Below, piece after piece: positions 49,284-56,751 of a stretch of DNA of 64,000 bases. This stretch comes from a virus, in the IMG/VR virus record IMGVR_UViG_3300031951_011359, positions 1 through 64,000 of that record; one strand, written 5' to 3'. The stretch's first letter is position 1. Every line of letters starts with the position of its first letter. The notes beneath the pieces are model-generated. The model was given only the letters and a program-made list of their open reading frames with translations, was not told the origin of the DNA and made no database searches. A program made the translations under genes and the position numbers.

Positions 49284-49816
49284 TATTTGCCTTACCAGCA
49301 ACTGCTCAGCAAGCACCGTCTAATACTAACATAGCAGGACCCTCAGCATCTGCAACTGGTAATGTGACGAACCAGGCTGTGCAAGTTTTACAGGGTCCTT
49401 TCGCTATGAATACTTATGGTTCTGGTGTATCTTGTCAGGGTCCAACTCTGAACCTTCAGACCTTTGGATATAATAGTTTATCCAATAATAGTGATCCCAC
49501 ATCATATCAACAAAATTCCTTCAACGGAGGCATCTCTGCTGGGTTCTCTATTCCCCTTGACGGGTCTTTTCAGGAACTATGCAAAGCACGAGTCAGAACT
49601 GAAATCACAAGACAGCAGGCGGAAGCAGACAAGGCACGACTTGATTTTGAACTTGTAAGACTCTTGAAGTGTGGTGAAGCAATCAAGTCTGGTATCTCAT
49701 TTCACCCACAATCACCATACGCAAAGATATGTGCTGATGTTGTTGTGAAGTATCCAAAAGTACAGGATGTAGTCAATGGAAATACCACCAATCAAGTCAG
49801 CGTCCGTAAGAATTGA
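49220..49816 (+). CDS. Secreted protein of the plus-strand island
   Basis: A 198-residue protein; a hydrophobic stretch (FIIGLHAIVFALPATAQQAP) about 15 residues in is the likely signal peptide, so a start after MDRSQNGRRVYHK is possible. The mature part is Asn/Gln/Ser-rich, then helical (CKARVRTEITRQQAEADKAR). It overlaps the gene before it by 64 nt. Unknown function. Confidence 0.65.
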   Translation: MDRSQNGRRVYHKFIIGLHAIVFALPATAQQAPSNTNIAGPSASATGNVTNQAVQVLQGPFAMNTYGSGVSCQGPTLNLQTFGYNSLSNNSDPTSYQQNSFNGGISAGFSIPLDGSFQELCKARVRTEITRQQAEADKARLDFELVRLLKCGEAIKSGISFHPQSPYAKICADVVVKYPKVQDVVNGNTTNQVSVRKN

Positions 49817-50456
49817 TGCACCACGCATCATTCCTACAATAGAACCTCCTGTCACAAAAAGAACTGAAAGAAACGTTACATTCAGTTTGGAACTTCCAAT
49901 TATTAATGTTCCAAACCCATCATTCAACTATCCAGTTGTTGATGTTCCGACTCAAGAAGAGTTTGATGCTGCGGTGAGAGCAGAACAAAAGAAACAAGAA
50001 GAATCACAAGAAGAAAAGTCTAGAGGACTTCCTGATAGTAAACCTGTATTAGCACAAGTCCAAGTTCCTCAAGAATCAATACAAGACAAAATAATCAAAG
50101 AGACAAACACCAATACAAATTTAGGAGTGCCCGTCATTGAAGTTCCAATCATCGGGGAAGTTCCAGTTCCTCCAAAAGAACAGGTTATTCTTGCTGGCAC
50201 CACTGCTACTGCTTCTGTTGCTGCGGCTCTTATTGGCAAATCTTTGGTGGAGTGGATGGTAAAGAAAATGAAACCTATCGTTCAACAAATATTTGTAAGG
50301 GGTAAAAAACTCTTGAACAGAGACCTTACCCCTTATGAACTTCAGGTATATTTTGCGTTTGAGAAGAGTGACTCTCTCAAAAAAGTCAATAAACTATTAA
50401 AGAAGGAACAGAAGAAAGATAAACAAAGACAATACAAAGAGTTTCACGAGAAGTGA
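49776..50456 (+). CDS. Pro/Glu-rich membrane-anchored protein of the plus-strand island
   Basis: A 226-residue protein. The first half is Pro/Val-rich (NVPNPSFNYPVVDVP, EVPIIGEVPVPPKE) and charged, then one membrane helix (AGTTATASVAAALIGKSLVE) and a basic C-terminal tail (LLKKEQKKDKQRQYKEF). The topology suggests a periplasm-spanning link to the inner membrane, like TonB or a spanin, but it is not a known family. Confidence 0.65.
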   Translation: MEIPPIKSASVRIDAPRIIPTIEPPVTKRTERNVTFSLELPIINVPNPSFNYPVVDVPTQEEFDAAVRAEQKKQEESQEEKSRGLPDSKPVLAQVQVPQESIQDKIIKETNTNTNLGVPVIEVPIIGEVPVPPKEQVILAGTTATASVAAALIGKSLVEWMVKKMKPIVQQIFVRGKKLLNRDLTPYELQVYFAFEKSDSLKKVNKLLKKEQKKDKQRQYKEFHEK

Positions 50457-50870
50457 TTACTTCTTACGCTTGGCATCCAGTTCAGCAAAGTTCTTCTTCT
50501 TGGTGCCGCCATCGTATTCCCATGCAAAACCGGAAACTATCATCTGTTCGTTCAGTGATGTTGCTTCGTTATTGATAAACAGGTGCCCGATGATTCTTCC
50601 ATACTTCTCTGTGCTGTCTGGAAGTTCGGTTTTGATAATAATATCTTTAGCAAATTGTAACCTATTCTTCAACCACTCTTTTGATTCAAGTCCAAGTTTC
50701 TTTTCATACTCGTCCTTCGTGCGACTCTCAGGAGTATCAACCCCAGCAAGGCGAATGCGTTTTTCCAAACTTATAGAAAATCCTAAATCAATATCAGCAT
50801 CAATCGTATCCCCATCAACTACCCTTAAAATATTTTTAATCCTGTAAATATATGGGTCTCTGTCCGCCAT
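50457..50870 (-). CDS. nuc: Staphylococcal-type thermonuclease (SNase)
   Basis: A 137-residue SNase-fold nuclease. VVDGDTIDADIDLG and KRIRLAGVDTPESR carry the metal-binding Asp and catalytic Arg/Glu; GRIIGHLFINN and GFAWEYDGG complete the fold. It has no signal peptide, unlike secreted relatives. It could degrade host DNA or RNA. It converges with the plus-strand island; its stop is next to the island's last stop. Confidence 0.9.
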   Translation of the reverse strand: MADRDPYIYRIKNILRVVDGDTIDADIDLGFSISLEKRIRLAGVDTPESRTKDEYEKKLGLESKEWLKNRLQFAKDIIIKTELPDSTEKYGRIIGHLFINNEATSLNEQMIVSGFAWEYDGGTKKKNFAELDAKRKK

Positions 50871-50883
50871 TTATTTAAAGCAA

Positions 50884-51468
50884 TTAACTCTTACTATATA
50901 TTCTCCCCAATACCCATTCACATCCAGGAGTTTCATTATTAGCAAAAAGTTTTTCAACTTCACCATTATTCCACCACTTTCTACCAGTCATATAATTTTT
51001 TCTTTTATCTTTAAATTCTTGGGAACGAGTTGCCCCTTTTTTATTTTGTGGTAGTTTTTCTATATGCTCTTTTGATTTTTTCTTACCAGATAAAGCATTA
51101 CTTATATTTTCTCTATGGGACTTTGGAGCAATTTTACCATAGAAAGGATGATTTACACCACTCATTTTTAAACTTTGAATTTCTTTCTGTTCTTCACTTA
51201 CAATCCTACCAGAAGTTCCTTCACCTCCATCGGTAAGATTTCTTAAAATACCAGTCCCATTATCTTTTCTACCATAAACATCAATCATATAAACTTCGTG
51301 TTTGATTGCTTCTTGTTCTGTTAGGTTTCTTTTTAGATATATTATTCTATCTCTACTTGGTAAAGGCACAATTCTTTTTTTAACATACATTCTAAACCCC
51401 TTACCTTTACCGATGTAATAAGGAGTTCTATCCTCACGCAAATATGCGTAGGTGTAATAGTTATTCAT
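50884..51468 (-). CDS. GIY-YIG homing-type endonuclease
   Basis: A 194-residue protein. NNYYTYAYLREDRTPYYIGK and GKGFRMYV form a GIY-YIG nuclease domain (Tyr pair, IGKGKG, a later Arg), followed by NLTEQEAIKHEVYMIDVYG with the catalytic Glu. The C-terminal part (HPFYGKIAPKSHRENISNAL, SGKKKSKEHIEK, MTGRKWWNNGE) is a NUMOD-type DNA-binding array. It is a paralogue of the gene beside nrdB. Start control by a long inverted repeat is described separately. Confidence 0.9.
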   Translation of the reverse strand: MNNYYTYAYLREDRTPYYIGKGKGFRMYVKKRIVPLPSRDRIIYLKRNLTEQEAIKHEVYMIDVYGRKDNGTGILRNLTDGGEGTSGRIVSEEQKEIQSLKMSGVNHPFYGKIAPKSHRENISNALSGKKKSKEHIEKLPQNKKGATRSQEFKDKRKNYMTGRKWWNNGEVEKLFANNETPGCEWVLGRIYSKS

Positions 51469-51471
51469 ACT

Positions 51472-51553
51472 GCTTTATGTGTGGTAATACTATTTATACA
51501 AGAAAAGAGGCATTTCTGCCTCCAATCTTTTGCTTAGGTTACCACACATAAGC
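51472..51553 (-). promoter_or_regulatory. Late promoter inside a 15-bp inverted repeat (GIY-YIG gene)
   Basis: GCTTATGTGTGGTAA (51539-51553) and its partner TTACCACACATAAAGC (51472-51487, one bulge) enclose a GAGGCA / TGCCTC terminator hairpin with a T run and a perfect TATAAATA (51491-51498). The right arm ends 3 nt before the ATG. The predicted late start is inside the right arm, so only read-through RNA carries both arms. Confidence 0.65.
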
Positions 51554-51561
51554 ATCACTAT

Positions 51562-51774
51562 TTAGAAAGGAAACTTAATACTCCCAGTATTTAGTTTCGG
51601 AATAGGAAGTTTTTCAAATGCCTTATTCACTTGATTCTCTACAACCTTACCAACAAACTGCTCTGGATTGTTTAAGATTGCTTCTGCTTTTTTATAAGTC
51701 ACATAAGCACCATAACAAAGTGCTCCACTAATGAGAAGACTTGTCGTTGATAGAATGAGTGCTAGGTTCTTCAT
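51562..51774 (-). CDS. Small membrane-anchored protein, unknown function
   Basis: The 70-residue frame MKNLALILSTTSLLISGALC starts with a membrane helix or signal and continues GAYVTYKKAEAILNNPEQFV. It overlaps the 51-residue gene by 47 nt. Unknown role, near other envelope proteins. Confidence 0.65.
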   Translation of the reverse strand: MKNLALILSTTSLLISGALCYGAYVTYKKAEAILNNPEQFVGKVVENQVNKAFEKLPIPKLNTGSIKFPF

Positions 51775-51883
51775 TTTTCATTTCCTCGTTTGCTAATTTT
51801 AGTATGTAGTAAATGATATACAATACAAATATAAGTCCTGGTCCAAGAATCGACATTACTCCCCAAGGAAAATCTTGCGGCAT
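51728..51883 (-). CDS. 51-residue single-pass membrane protein
   Basis: The frame MPQDFPWGVMSILGPGLIFV has one membrane helix (ILGPGLIFVLYIIYYILKLA) and a polar C-terminal tail. Its ATG overlaps the stop of the metallopeptidase gene (TAATG). Unknown function. Confidence 0.6.
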   Translation of the reverse strand: MPQDFPWGVMSILGPGLIFVLYIIYYILKLANEEMKNEEPSTHSINDKSSH

Positions 51884-52629
51884 TAGTATTTACCTTCTAC
51901 ACAATAATCAGACTTCTTGTTGGGAACATATTCCTTATAACCCTCTTGTGGTTTCATCCACCCACAACCAATCAACCATTCCATTGTCATAGGAGTAGGT
52001 CTTACTTGATCCCAAAGTGGTCCATTAGCACACATTTCCAGTTTTTGTGCAGTTACATTAGACTGTTCCTCTGCCCAATTAGCATCTGCTTCCCATGGAA
52101 CAGCACGACTTTGACCCATACTCTCATAAGCAAGACGAGTTGACTTCATAACCCAAGCAGGAATCTCAGTGTCTTGATGAACCTGTGCCATAAAGGAGGT
52201 TTTGAGTCCACCACCCATACAGTCCTGAACAACATGCCATCCTTCGTGTCTCATCGTTCCTAGAAATTCTCTAGGGTCTTTAAGCAATTCTTCATTTACA
52301 AAAAACCGATTGTATTCCGGTTTATATAAACCGATTGTTCTTGGAGTGAAGTATCGTGCTGGTCCAACATAAACAGGAACTCCAAGTTTTTCAAGACCAG
52401 CAAGAATCTTTTGTATCTCTTCTCTAAAAGTATCAAACTCTTTTCCTTTAATTAGTGAAGAGTCTACAGTGAGTTGTTCTACACCATCAGTACATTCCTT
52501 TAAAATCATACAACCCATCGATGCCAGGCTATATGCTGGAACGGTGGGTTGTTTCTTTGCAACTGTATTAGCACTTGTAGGTAATGCTAAAGATATTGAC
52601 AGACTAATTGCAGTAAAAAGTTTTTTCAT
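51883..52629 (-). CDS. Secreted HExxH metallopeptidase-like protein
   Basis: A 248-residue protein with a signal peptide MKKLFTAISLSISLALPTSA. TMRHEGWHVVQDCMGGGLKT holds an HExxH zinc motif (HEGWH), with WEADANWAEEQ further on as a possible third-ligand region. Several Cys (CMILKECTD, EMCANGP, GCGW, SDYCVEGKY) suggest disulfides in the periplasm. It resembles zincin peptidases but no closer family is clear. It may process envelope proteins or cell-wall peptides near the lysis genes. Confidence 0.7.
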   Translation of the reverse strand: MKKLFTAISLSISLALPTSANTVAKKQPTVPAYSLASMGCMILKECTDGVEQLTVDSSLIKGKEFDTFREEIQKILAGLEKLGVPVYVGPARYFTPRTIGLYKPEYNRFFVNEELLKDPREFLGTMRHEGWHVVQDCMGGGLKTSFMAQVHQDTEIPAWVMKSTRLAYESMGQSRAVPWEADANWAEEQSNVTAQKLEMCANGPLWDQVRPTPMTMEWLIGCGWMKPQEGYKEYVPNKKSDYCVEGKY

Positions 52630-52826
52630 TCATTCCACCAACCTTCCTCTTTATGTATCCATACTTTTAGGTCTTTTACATACTTTCTTAATATTTCTGC
52701 TTGAGAAAGGTGCCACTCATCACCTGTCAATAGATGCTGCCGAGTATGTTCATCGACAGCATCTAGACACTTCTTAATTATCGGGTTCCAAGGTTCCCGA
52801 ATAGGAGTATTCCATTCTCTTGGCAT
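52626..52826 (-). CDS. 66-residue phage protein, unknown function
   Basis: The frame MPREWNTPIREPWNPIIKKC continues LDAVDEHTRQHLLTGDEWHL. It is Trp-rich and charged. It overlaps the metallopeptidase gene by 4 nt. No function assigned. Confidence 0.7.
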   Translation of the reverse strand: MPREWNTPIREPWNPIIKKCLDAVDEHTRQHLLTGDEWHLSQAEILRKYVKDLKVWIHKEEGWWNE

Positions 52827-52832
52827 AATACC

Positions 52833-52955
52833 TCATTTTTTCTTGCCACCATTTTTTGCCTTGTTTGCATTCGCATTACCAGAGTTCTGCTTTTTGTTAT
52901 TGGCAGAACCTGCACCACCAGAACCTTTCTTTCCCTTGTTTGCGGATTTAGACAT
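52833..52955 (-). CDS. 40-residue Lys/Asn/Gly/Ser-rich basic protein
   Basis: The frame MSKSANKGKKGSGGAGSANN with KKQNSGNANANKAKNGGKKK is extremely basic and disordered, without hydrophobic or acidic residues. Its ATG overlaps the stop of the gene upstream (TAATG). It might bind nucleic acid or be a packaged internal protein. No named family. Confidence 0.6.
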   Translation of the reverse strand: MSKSANKGKKGSGGAGSANNKKQNSGNANANKAKNGGKKK

Positions 52956-53296
52956 TACGCTCCAGTGCGAGGTGTAACTTGACCTTCTTCAAGTGCTTCA
53001 ACTCTTTCTTCAAGAGATGGTTCTGCAACAGCAACTTCTGGTGCTGGTGGTTCTGGAGTGGGTTCAATTACCACTTCTCTACGTGGTTCTTCTTTCTTTT
53101 CATCTTCATCACCACCCTTCTTCATTGTGTTAATACCGAAAGTTGCAGCAGATGCAGTGAAGACAGTTGCAATAAAAGTGGGGTCCATCTTAGATAGAGC
53201 CCCAGCATAACTAGCAGTAAGAAGAGCAGCGGACCAACCCAAGATCGCAATACGAATAACAGTACTCATACATTTACCTTTCTTGTCGTTTTCCAT
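52955..53296 (-). CDS. Small two-helix membrane protein, candidate holin
   Basis: A 113-residue protein with two likely membrane helices (VIRIAILGWSAALLTASYAG, MDPTFIATVFTASAATFGI), a short loop, and a charged tail (KKGGDEDEKKEEPRREV, then acidic). Holins of this size often have two helices and a charged end. It lies near lysozyme and peptidase genes. No direct family match, so holin is only a guess. A CCTAAATA late-type box precedes it. Confidence 0.55.
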   Translation of the reverse strand: MENDKKGKCMSTVIRIAILGWSAALLTASYAGALSKMDPTFIATVFTASAATFGINTMKKGGDEDEKKEEPRREVVIEPTPEPPAPEVAVAEPSLEERVEALEEGQVTPRTGA

Positions 53297-53321
53297 CAGT
53301 TCCGTGTGATGAAGTCTGTCT

Positions 53322-53329
53322 TATTTAGG
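53322..53329 (-). promoter_or_regulatory. Late-type promoter box CCTAAATA (candidate holin gene)
   Basis: CCTAAATA lies 26 nt before the ATG of the 113-residue membrane protein and 4 nt before the stop of the beta-barrel gene. Confidence 0.5.
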
Positions 53330-53332
53330 TTT

Positions 53333-54946
53333 TTAGAACCTAAACTTAACATTTGCGGAAACTGCAGTGTTACTTACACCATTATTAATCTGATGAATTC
53401 CTTGAACACTAACAATCTCTTTGTAGTCAAGAGTTGCAGATGCTTCAATAGCATTATCAGTTGCATAAGAACCTTCAATACTTAAACCAAATAAATCTTT
53501 TTTCTTACCACCAAAACGAGTTTCAAGTCTCAGACCTGCTTCACCGACGTGATAAGTTTCATTGATACCACCAACACTTCTTACTGATTCAGGAGAACCA
53601 GTTTCACTGAATGCGTTTCTTGTATAATTACGAACAGTATATCCAACGAAAGGAGTTATATTCTTATGAGCATGAATGAAAAGTCTATTGCTGACCCACC
53701 ACTCTTGTCCAGAAGTCTGACTTTCATTTTTGAAAACTCCAGCAACATTTCTAGATACATTATAGTTATTTTGAGCAAGACCAGCATTCGTCAGAAGTGA
53801 TAAAGTATTACCTCTCAACATATTAAAGACGCCATAGTGACTCTTCAGAAGTTTAGAAGTGCTATCGGTTCCATTCAGATTTAGAGTTATATTATTATAC
53901 TGACCACCAATCGTCCAGGTTGGTTTGATATCAATCTCTACACCACCACCATAGATGAATGAAGTTCCAGAGTAACCATTCTCTCCATGTGACCAGGCAT
54001 AGTAATTTTTACTGAACACTTTGATTTTTTCTTTTGACTTAGTTGGTTCGTGATTGAGAAGTCCTTGCAATCCTTCACCAATCTTATCCATAACTTCGTA
54101 CTGATCTACACGACCATAGAAGTCAGCATATTCGTGAGTAGTTGCAACTGTGCTTGCTTGTGATGTGGTTACAACAGCAGTTCCATTTGTAACTACCGTT
54201 GAATTATCACTATAAGTATCGGTTGTAACTGGTGTTGTAGTGATGGTTGTAACAGAAGTTGTTGTTACATCAGTTTGATTGTGGCGGTTGATTCTTTGTC
54301 TTCCACCATCTTCTGTTGCTGTGTGAGTAACAGTTGTTTCGGATACTGGAGTAAGAACAGCAACAGTTGAAGATACATTATTAGCAGTATTAGAACTTAC
54401 CAGAGTTGGTGCTGGTGGTGCAATTGGTTGTCCAGTTGTATCATTAATACCATCACCATCAGCATCACCAGAAAGTGCTGCAGCGGTAAGAACTACAGTA
54501 CTAGAAAGGATGACATTATCCATAGGCATCCAATTAGCTGTTGGAGCTCCAGCAGCATTGTAAGTGAATTGATAATCTCCAGCACCAAGTCCAGTAAAAG
54601 TTACACCCTGCCAAGTTGATGATACCTGACTATTGCTACCATAAGCAACTAATTGTGATCCGTTAGAAGTAAAATAGTTTGTACCATCAATCAATCCATC
54701 CGGTCTTGTTGCTGAAAGTAAAGTCCAGTTAACGGTTGTTGCAGAAAAATTAGTTCCGTTGATACCTTGTAACGTTAAAGTCCCTTCGTTAAAGGTAGTT
54801 CCTGGATGCCAGTTACCATACCAGAAAGTAACTGATCCATTACCACCACCAACATATCCGATGGAGTTGGTGTGAGATAATGCTGCAGTTGGCACTCCAA
54901 GTAAGAGCGCAGACGCTGCAGCCAGCGCCTTTTGCGTGTAAGACAT
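53333..54946 (-). CDS. Predicted outer-membrane beta-barrel protein (autotransporter-like)
   Basis: A 537-residue protein with a signal peptide MSYTQKALAAASALLLGVPT plus ALSH. Residues about 25-160 look like a secreted beta-domain, followed by a Thr/Val-rich linker (VTTTSVTTITTTPVTTDTYS). The last 270 residues form alternating amphipathic strands (SFIYGGGVEIDIKPTWTIGG, SLSIEG-like) and end in Phe (SANVKFRF), the usual barrel end. Beta-barrel membrane proteins are unusual in phages. The leader has an 8-bp hairpin just before the ATG. Confidence 0.75.
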   Translation of the reverse strand: MSYTQKALAAASALLLGVPTAALSHTNSIGYVGGGNGSVTFWYGNWHPGTTFNEGTLTLQGINGTNFSATTVNWTLLSATRPDGLIDGTNYFTSNGSQLVAYGSNSQVSSTWQGVTFTGLGAGDYQFTYNAAGAPTANWMPMDNVILSSTVVLTAAALSGDADGDGINDTTGQPIAPPAPTLVSSNTANNVSSTVAVLTPVSETTVTHTATEDGGRQRINRHNQTDVTTTSVTTITTTPVTTDTYSDNSTVVTNGTAVVTTSQASTVATTHEYADFYGRVDQYEVMDKIGEGLQGLLNHEPTKSKEKIKVFSKNYYAWSHGENGYSGTSFIYGGGVEIDIKPTWTIGGQYNNITLNLNGTDSTSKLLKSHYGVFNMLRGNTLSLLTNAGLAQNNYNVSRNVAGVFKNESQTSGQEWWVSNRLFIHAHKNITPFVGYTVRNYTRNAFSETGSPESVRSVGGINETYHVGEAGLRLETRFGGKKKDLFGLSIEGSYATDNAIEASATLDYKEIVSVQGIHQINNGVSNTAVSANVKFRF

Positions 54947-54952
54947 AGAAAA

Positions 54953-55048
54953 ACAGTGAGTCGGTGGTTTGAGATTCTCTAGAACCTACAAATCACAACT
55001 CACTGCGGTGGTGGAGTTGCTTCAACTCAACGGTTGAAACTATTTAGT
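54953..55048 (-). promoter_or_regulatory. Leader of the beta-barrel gene: late-type box and attenuator-like hairpins
   Basis: ACTAAATA (55041-55048) is a late-type box. The leader holds CAGTGAGT / ACTCACTG (8 bp, 32-nt loop) followed by a T run and then the ATG, plus smaller TTCAAC / GTTGAA and CAACTC / GAGTTG repeats. The hairpin plus T run could act as an attenuator. Confidence 0.45.
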
Positions 55049-55716
55049 CATCCCTTCTTCCAAGATTCACCTTCTGTCTTTCTTCTACGCGCCAATCCTG
55101 CTTCTACATTTGAACCAGGATTTCTGTAGAGGTATAAAGCATCTGGAACTAAGTCCCATTCTTTATTCTTCAGGCGTTTAGTAATAGTATTAAAGTTATC
55201 ACCACCGTAAAAACCGGCACCAAGATTATAAGCAAAGCTGAGCAAAGCTCCTCTTTTTCCATCTGACATTTCACTCCAATGTGGGATTTTACGCAATGCA
55301 GGAAGGAACTCTTTCTTACATTGTTCGATGAGAAGATCATCTGCTTCTGCTTGCGAAAGAGTATCGCCAAGTTTAAATGCTGAACCATCCTTCTTACGGG
55401 TTGAACCCCAACCAATTGTGATTGGAAGTCCACCAGTCAGAGGGTCTGGATATGCCTTAAGATGACATCCTTCAAACTCTTTGATTAACTTGATTCCCAT
55501 CTGTGGGAGATCATCACCACCAACTACAGGCGCTGCAGCAGCAGGGGTTGCTGGTGCAGCACTAGTCTTTTTTCCGCGATAAATCTCTGCCCAGTCTACA
55601 TTATCTTCCAGATACTTAACTGGGAGATTATCTTCTAACCACTGAACTGCTTTAACATGATTAGGGTTTCTTTCATCATAGAACTGAAAGAAATTATGAA
55701 GATCGATTTTTGCCAT
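55048..55716 (-). CDS. GH24 phage lysozyme with N-terminal shared module
   Basis: A 222-residue protein. Residues 1-50 (MAKIDLHNFFQFYDERNPNH, AVQWLEDNLP) are shared with the C39-like peptidase next to it. After an Ala/Pro-rich linker, LIKEFEGCHLKAYPDPLTGG and PITIGWGSTRKKDG are the GH24 core: the catalytic Glu in KEFEG, then YPDP and GWGST. It cleaves peptidoglycan glycan strands during lysis or entry. No signal peptide, so a holin or tail is needed for export. Confidence 0.92.
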   Translation of the reverse strand: MAKIDLHNFFQFYDERNPNHVKAVQWLEDNLPVKYLEDNVDWAEIYRGKKTSAAPATPAAAAPVVGGDDLPQMGIKLIKEFEGCHLKAYPDPLTGGLPITIGWGSTRKKDGSAFKLGDTLSQAEADDLLIEQCKKEFLPALRKIPHWSEMSDGKRGALLSFAYNLGAGFYGGDNFNTITKRLKNKEWDLVPDALYLYRNPGSNVEAGLARRRKTEGESWKKG

Positions 55717-55801
55717 TGTTGTCTCCGAAATAACGTTGATAAAGTTCGTTTGCTTCTAGATGCTTTCCATGATTAGTAAGTTCTTTAATCACCTTAAGCA
55801 T
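55694..55801 (-). CDS. 35-residue protein between two lysis-type genes
   Basis: The frame MLKVIKELTNHGKHLEANEL continues YQRYFGDNNGKNRSS. It overlaps the lysozyme start by 23 nt. An in-frame ATG 39 nt upstream would give 48 residues. Unknown function; small and helical. Confidence 0.5.
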   Translation of the reverse strand: MLKVIKELTNHGKHLEANELYQRYFGDNNGKNRSS

Positions 55802-55814
55802 CTTTGCCTTAAAT

Positions 55815-56486
55815 CTAGTCGAAGATTCTACCCCATCCATCGTTGCCTCCTGGACACCAACGGTGCTTGAGAACTGCTTTGGTGTAAATTGTTTTCTTAC
55901 CGTTAGTCACAGGTCCAGTATAGTTATCATTCAATGAACCATATGGATCATTCACAAAATATCCCTTACCATCTGGAGTCTTACCAATTACAACACACAT
56001 ATGCCCACCAGTAGGTGCAGAAAGAGAACCCCTATGGAGTATGCCAATAACAACGGGCTTTCCAGCATCCAAACTTTTATCAATATCAGCAAAAGATAGA
56101 TTGTAACTAAAGTGTGACTTAACACCATAACCTGCCAGAACTTTCGTCTGTACGGCATGATCAGTTGTATCACCAATTGCAAATACTTTCTTGACATACT
56201 CATCATCGCCCTTAATGCTTCCTGGCTTAAGGAAAGCAAGGCACATAGCGCACGATGAACTGTTACAAGTTCTATGTGCATCTCGGTAATTGTCTACTTG
56301 ATTGAAATATGGAACATTCAGAACTGCTGGTGTAGGTGGTTTGGTTCTAAAAATTCCAATCCAATCGGTTTCTGAATCGTCAAGGAATTGAGCAGGTAGG
56401 TTATCTTCTAACCATTGAACTGCTGCTACATGATTTGAGTTAGTGTCGTCGTAAAACTTAAAAAAGTTATGAAGATCCAATGTCAT
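55815..56486 (-). CDS. C39-like cysteine peptidase with N-terminal shared module
   Basis: A 223-residue protein. Residues 1-50 (TLDLHNFFKFYDDTNSNH, AVQWLEDNLP) match the lysozyme N-terminus. Then LNVPYFNQVDNYRDAHRTCN, with SSSCAMCLAFL (Cys nucleophile region), GGHMCVVIGK (His) and GYFVNDPYGS (Asp) give the papain/C39-type triad. It may cut peptide cross-links or a phage or host protein. It is coupled to the gene upstream by a 20-nt overlap. Confidence 0.82.
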   Translation of the reverse strand: MTLDLHNFFKFYDDTNSNHVAAVQWLEDNLPAQFLDDSETDWIGIFRTKPPTPAVLNVPYFNQVDNYRDAHRTCNSSSCAMCLAFLKPGSIKGDDEYVKKVFAIGDTTDHAVQTKVLAGYGVKSHFSYNLSFADIDKSLDAGKPVVIGILHRGSLSAPTGGHMCVVIGKTPDGKGYFVNDPYGSLNDNYTGPVTNGKKTIYTKAVLKHRWCPGGNDGWGRIFD

Positions 56487-56667
56487 CTTCTTCTCCTATG
56501 TACTCTAATGAAAATACATCATGCTCTGGAATATCGGGATTCAACCATTCACTAAATTCAGATTGAATCGCATGGGCATTTTCAATATTTTTTTGTTCAC
56601 ATAGGAAATGCATCCTGTCAATTGCCCAATCGTGTGATTGACGAAGAGTAGTTTCAAGTGTCACCAT
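56467..56667 (-). CDS. 66-residue phage protein, unknown function
   Basis: From the internal ATG, MVTLETTLRQSHDWAIDRMH continues FLCEQKNIENAHAIQSEFSE and ends acidic. A longer upstream frame overlaps an opposite-strand gene and is rejected. TCTAAATA (56670-56677) and a TATACT box lie just before it. No function assigned. Confidence 0.6.
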   Translation of the reverse strand: MVTLETTLRQSHDWAIDRMHFLCEQKNIENAHAIQSEFSEWLNPDIPEHDVFSLEYIGEEDDIGSS

Positions 56668-56713
56668 AGTATTTAGAAAATCATTATCTTTTTTTAGTAT
56701 AGCACTCCTGGTC

Positions 56714-56739
56714 TTTGACTGCAAATCTAAATAGTCAAA
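56714..56739 (+). promoter_or_regulatory. Late-type promoter inside an inverted repeat (plus-strand endonuclease gene)
   Basis: TTTGACT / AGTCAAA, a 7-bp inverted repeat with a 12-nt loop, encloses TCTAAATA (56726-56733). A start 6 nt after the box would leave out the left arm. A second palindrome AAGAATTCTT precedes the ATG. Confidence 0.45.
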
Positions 56740-56751
56740 TAAAGAATTCTT

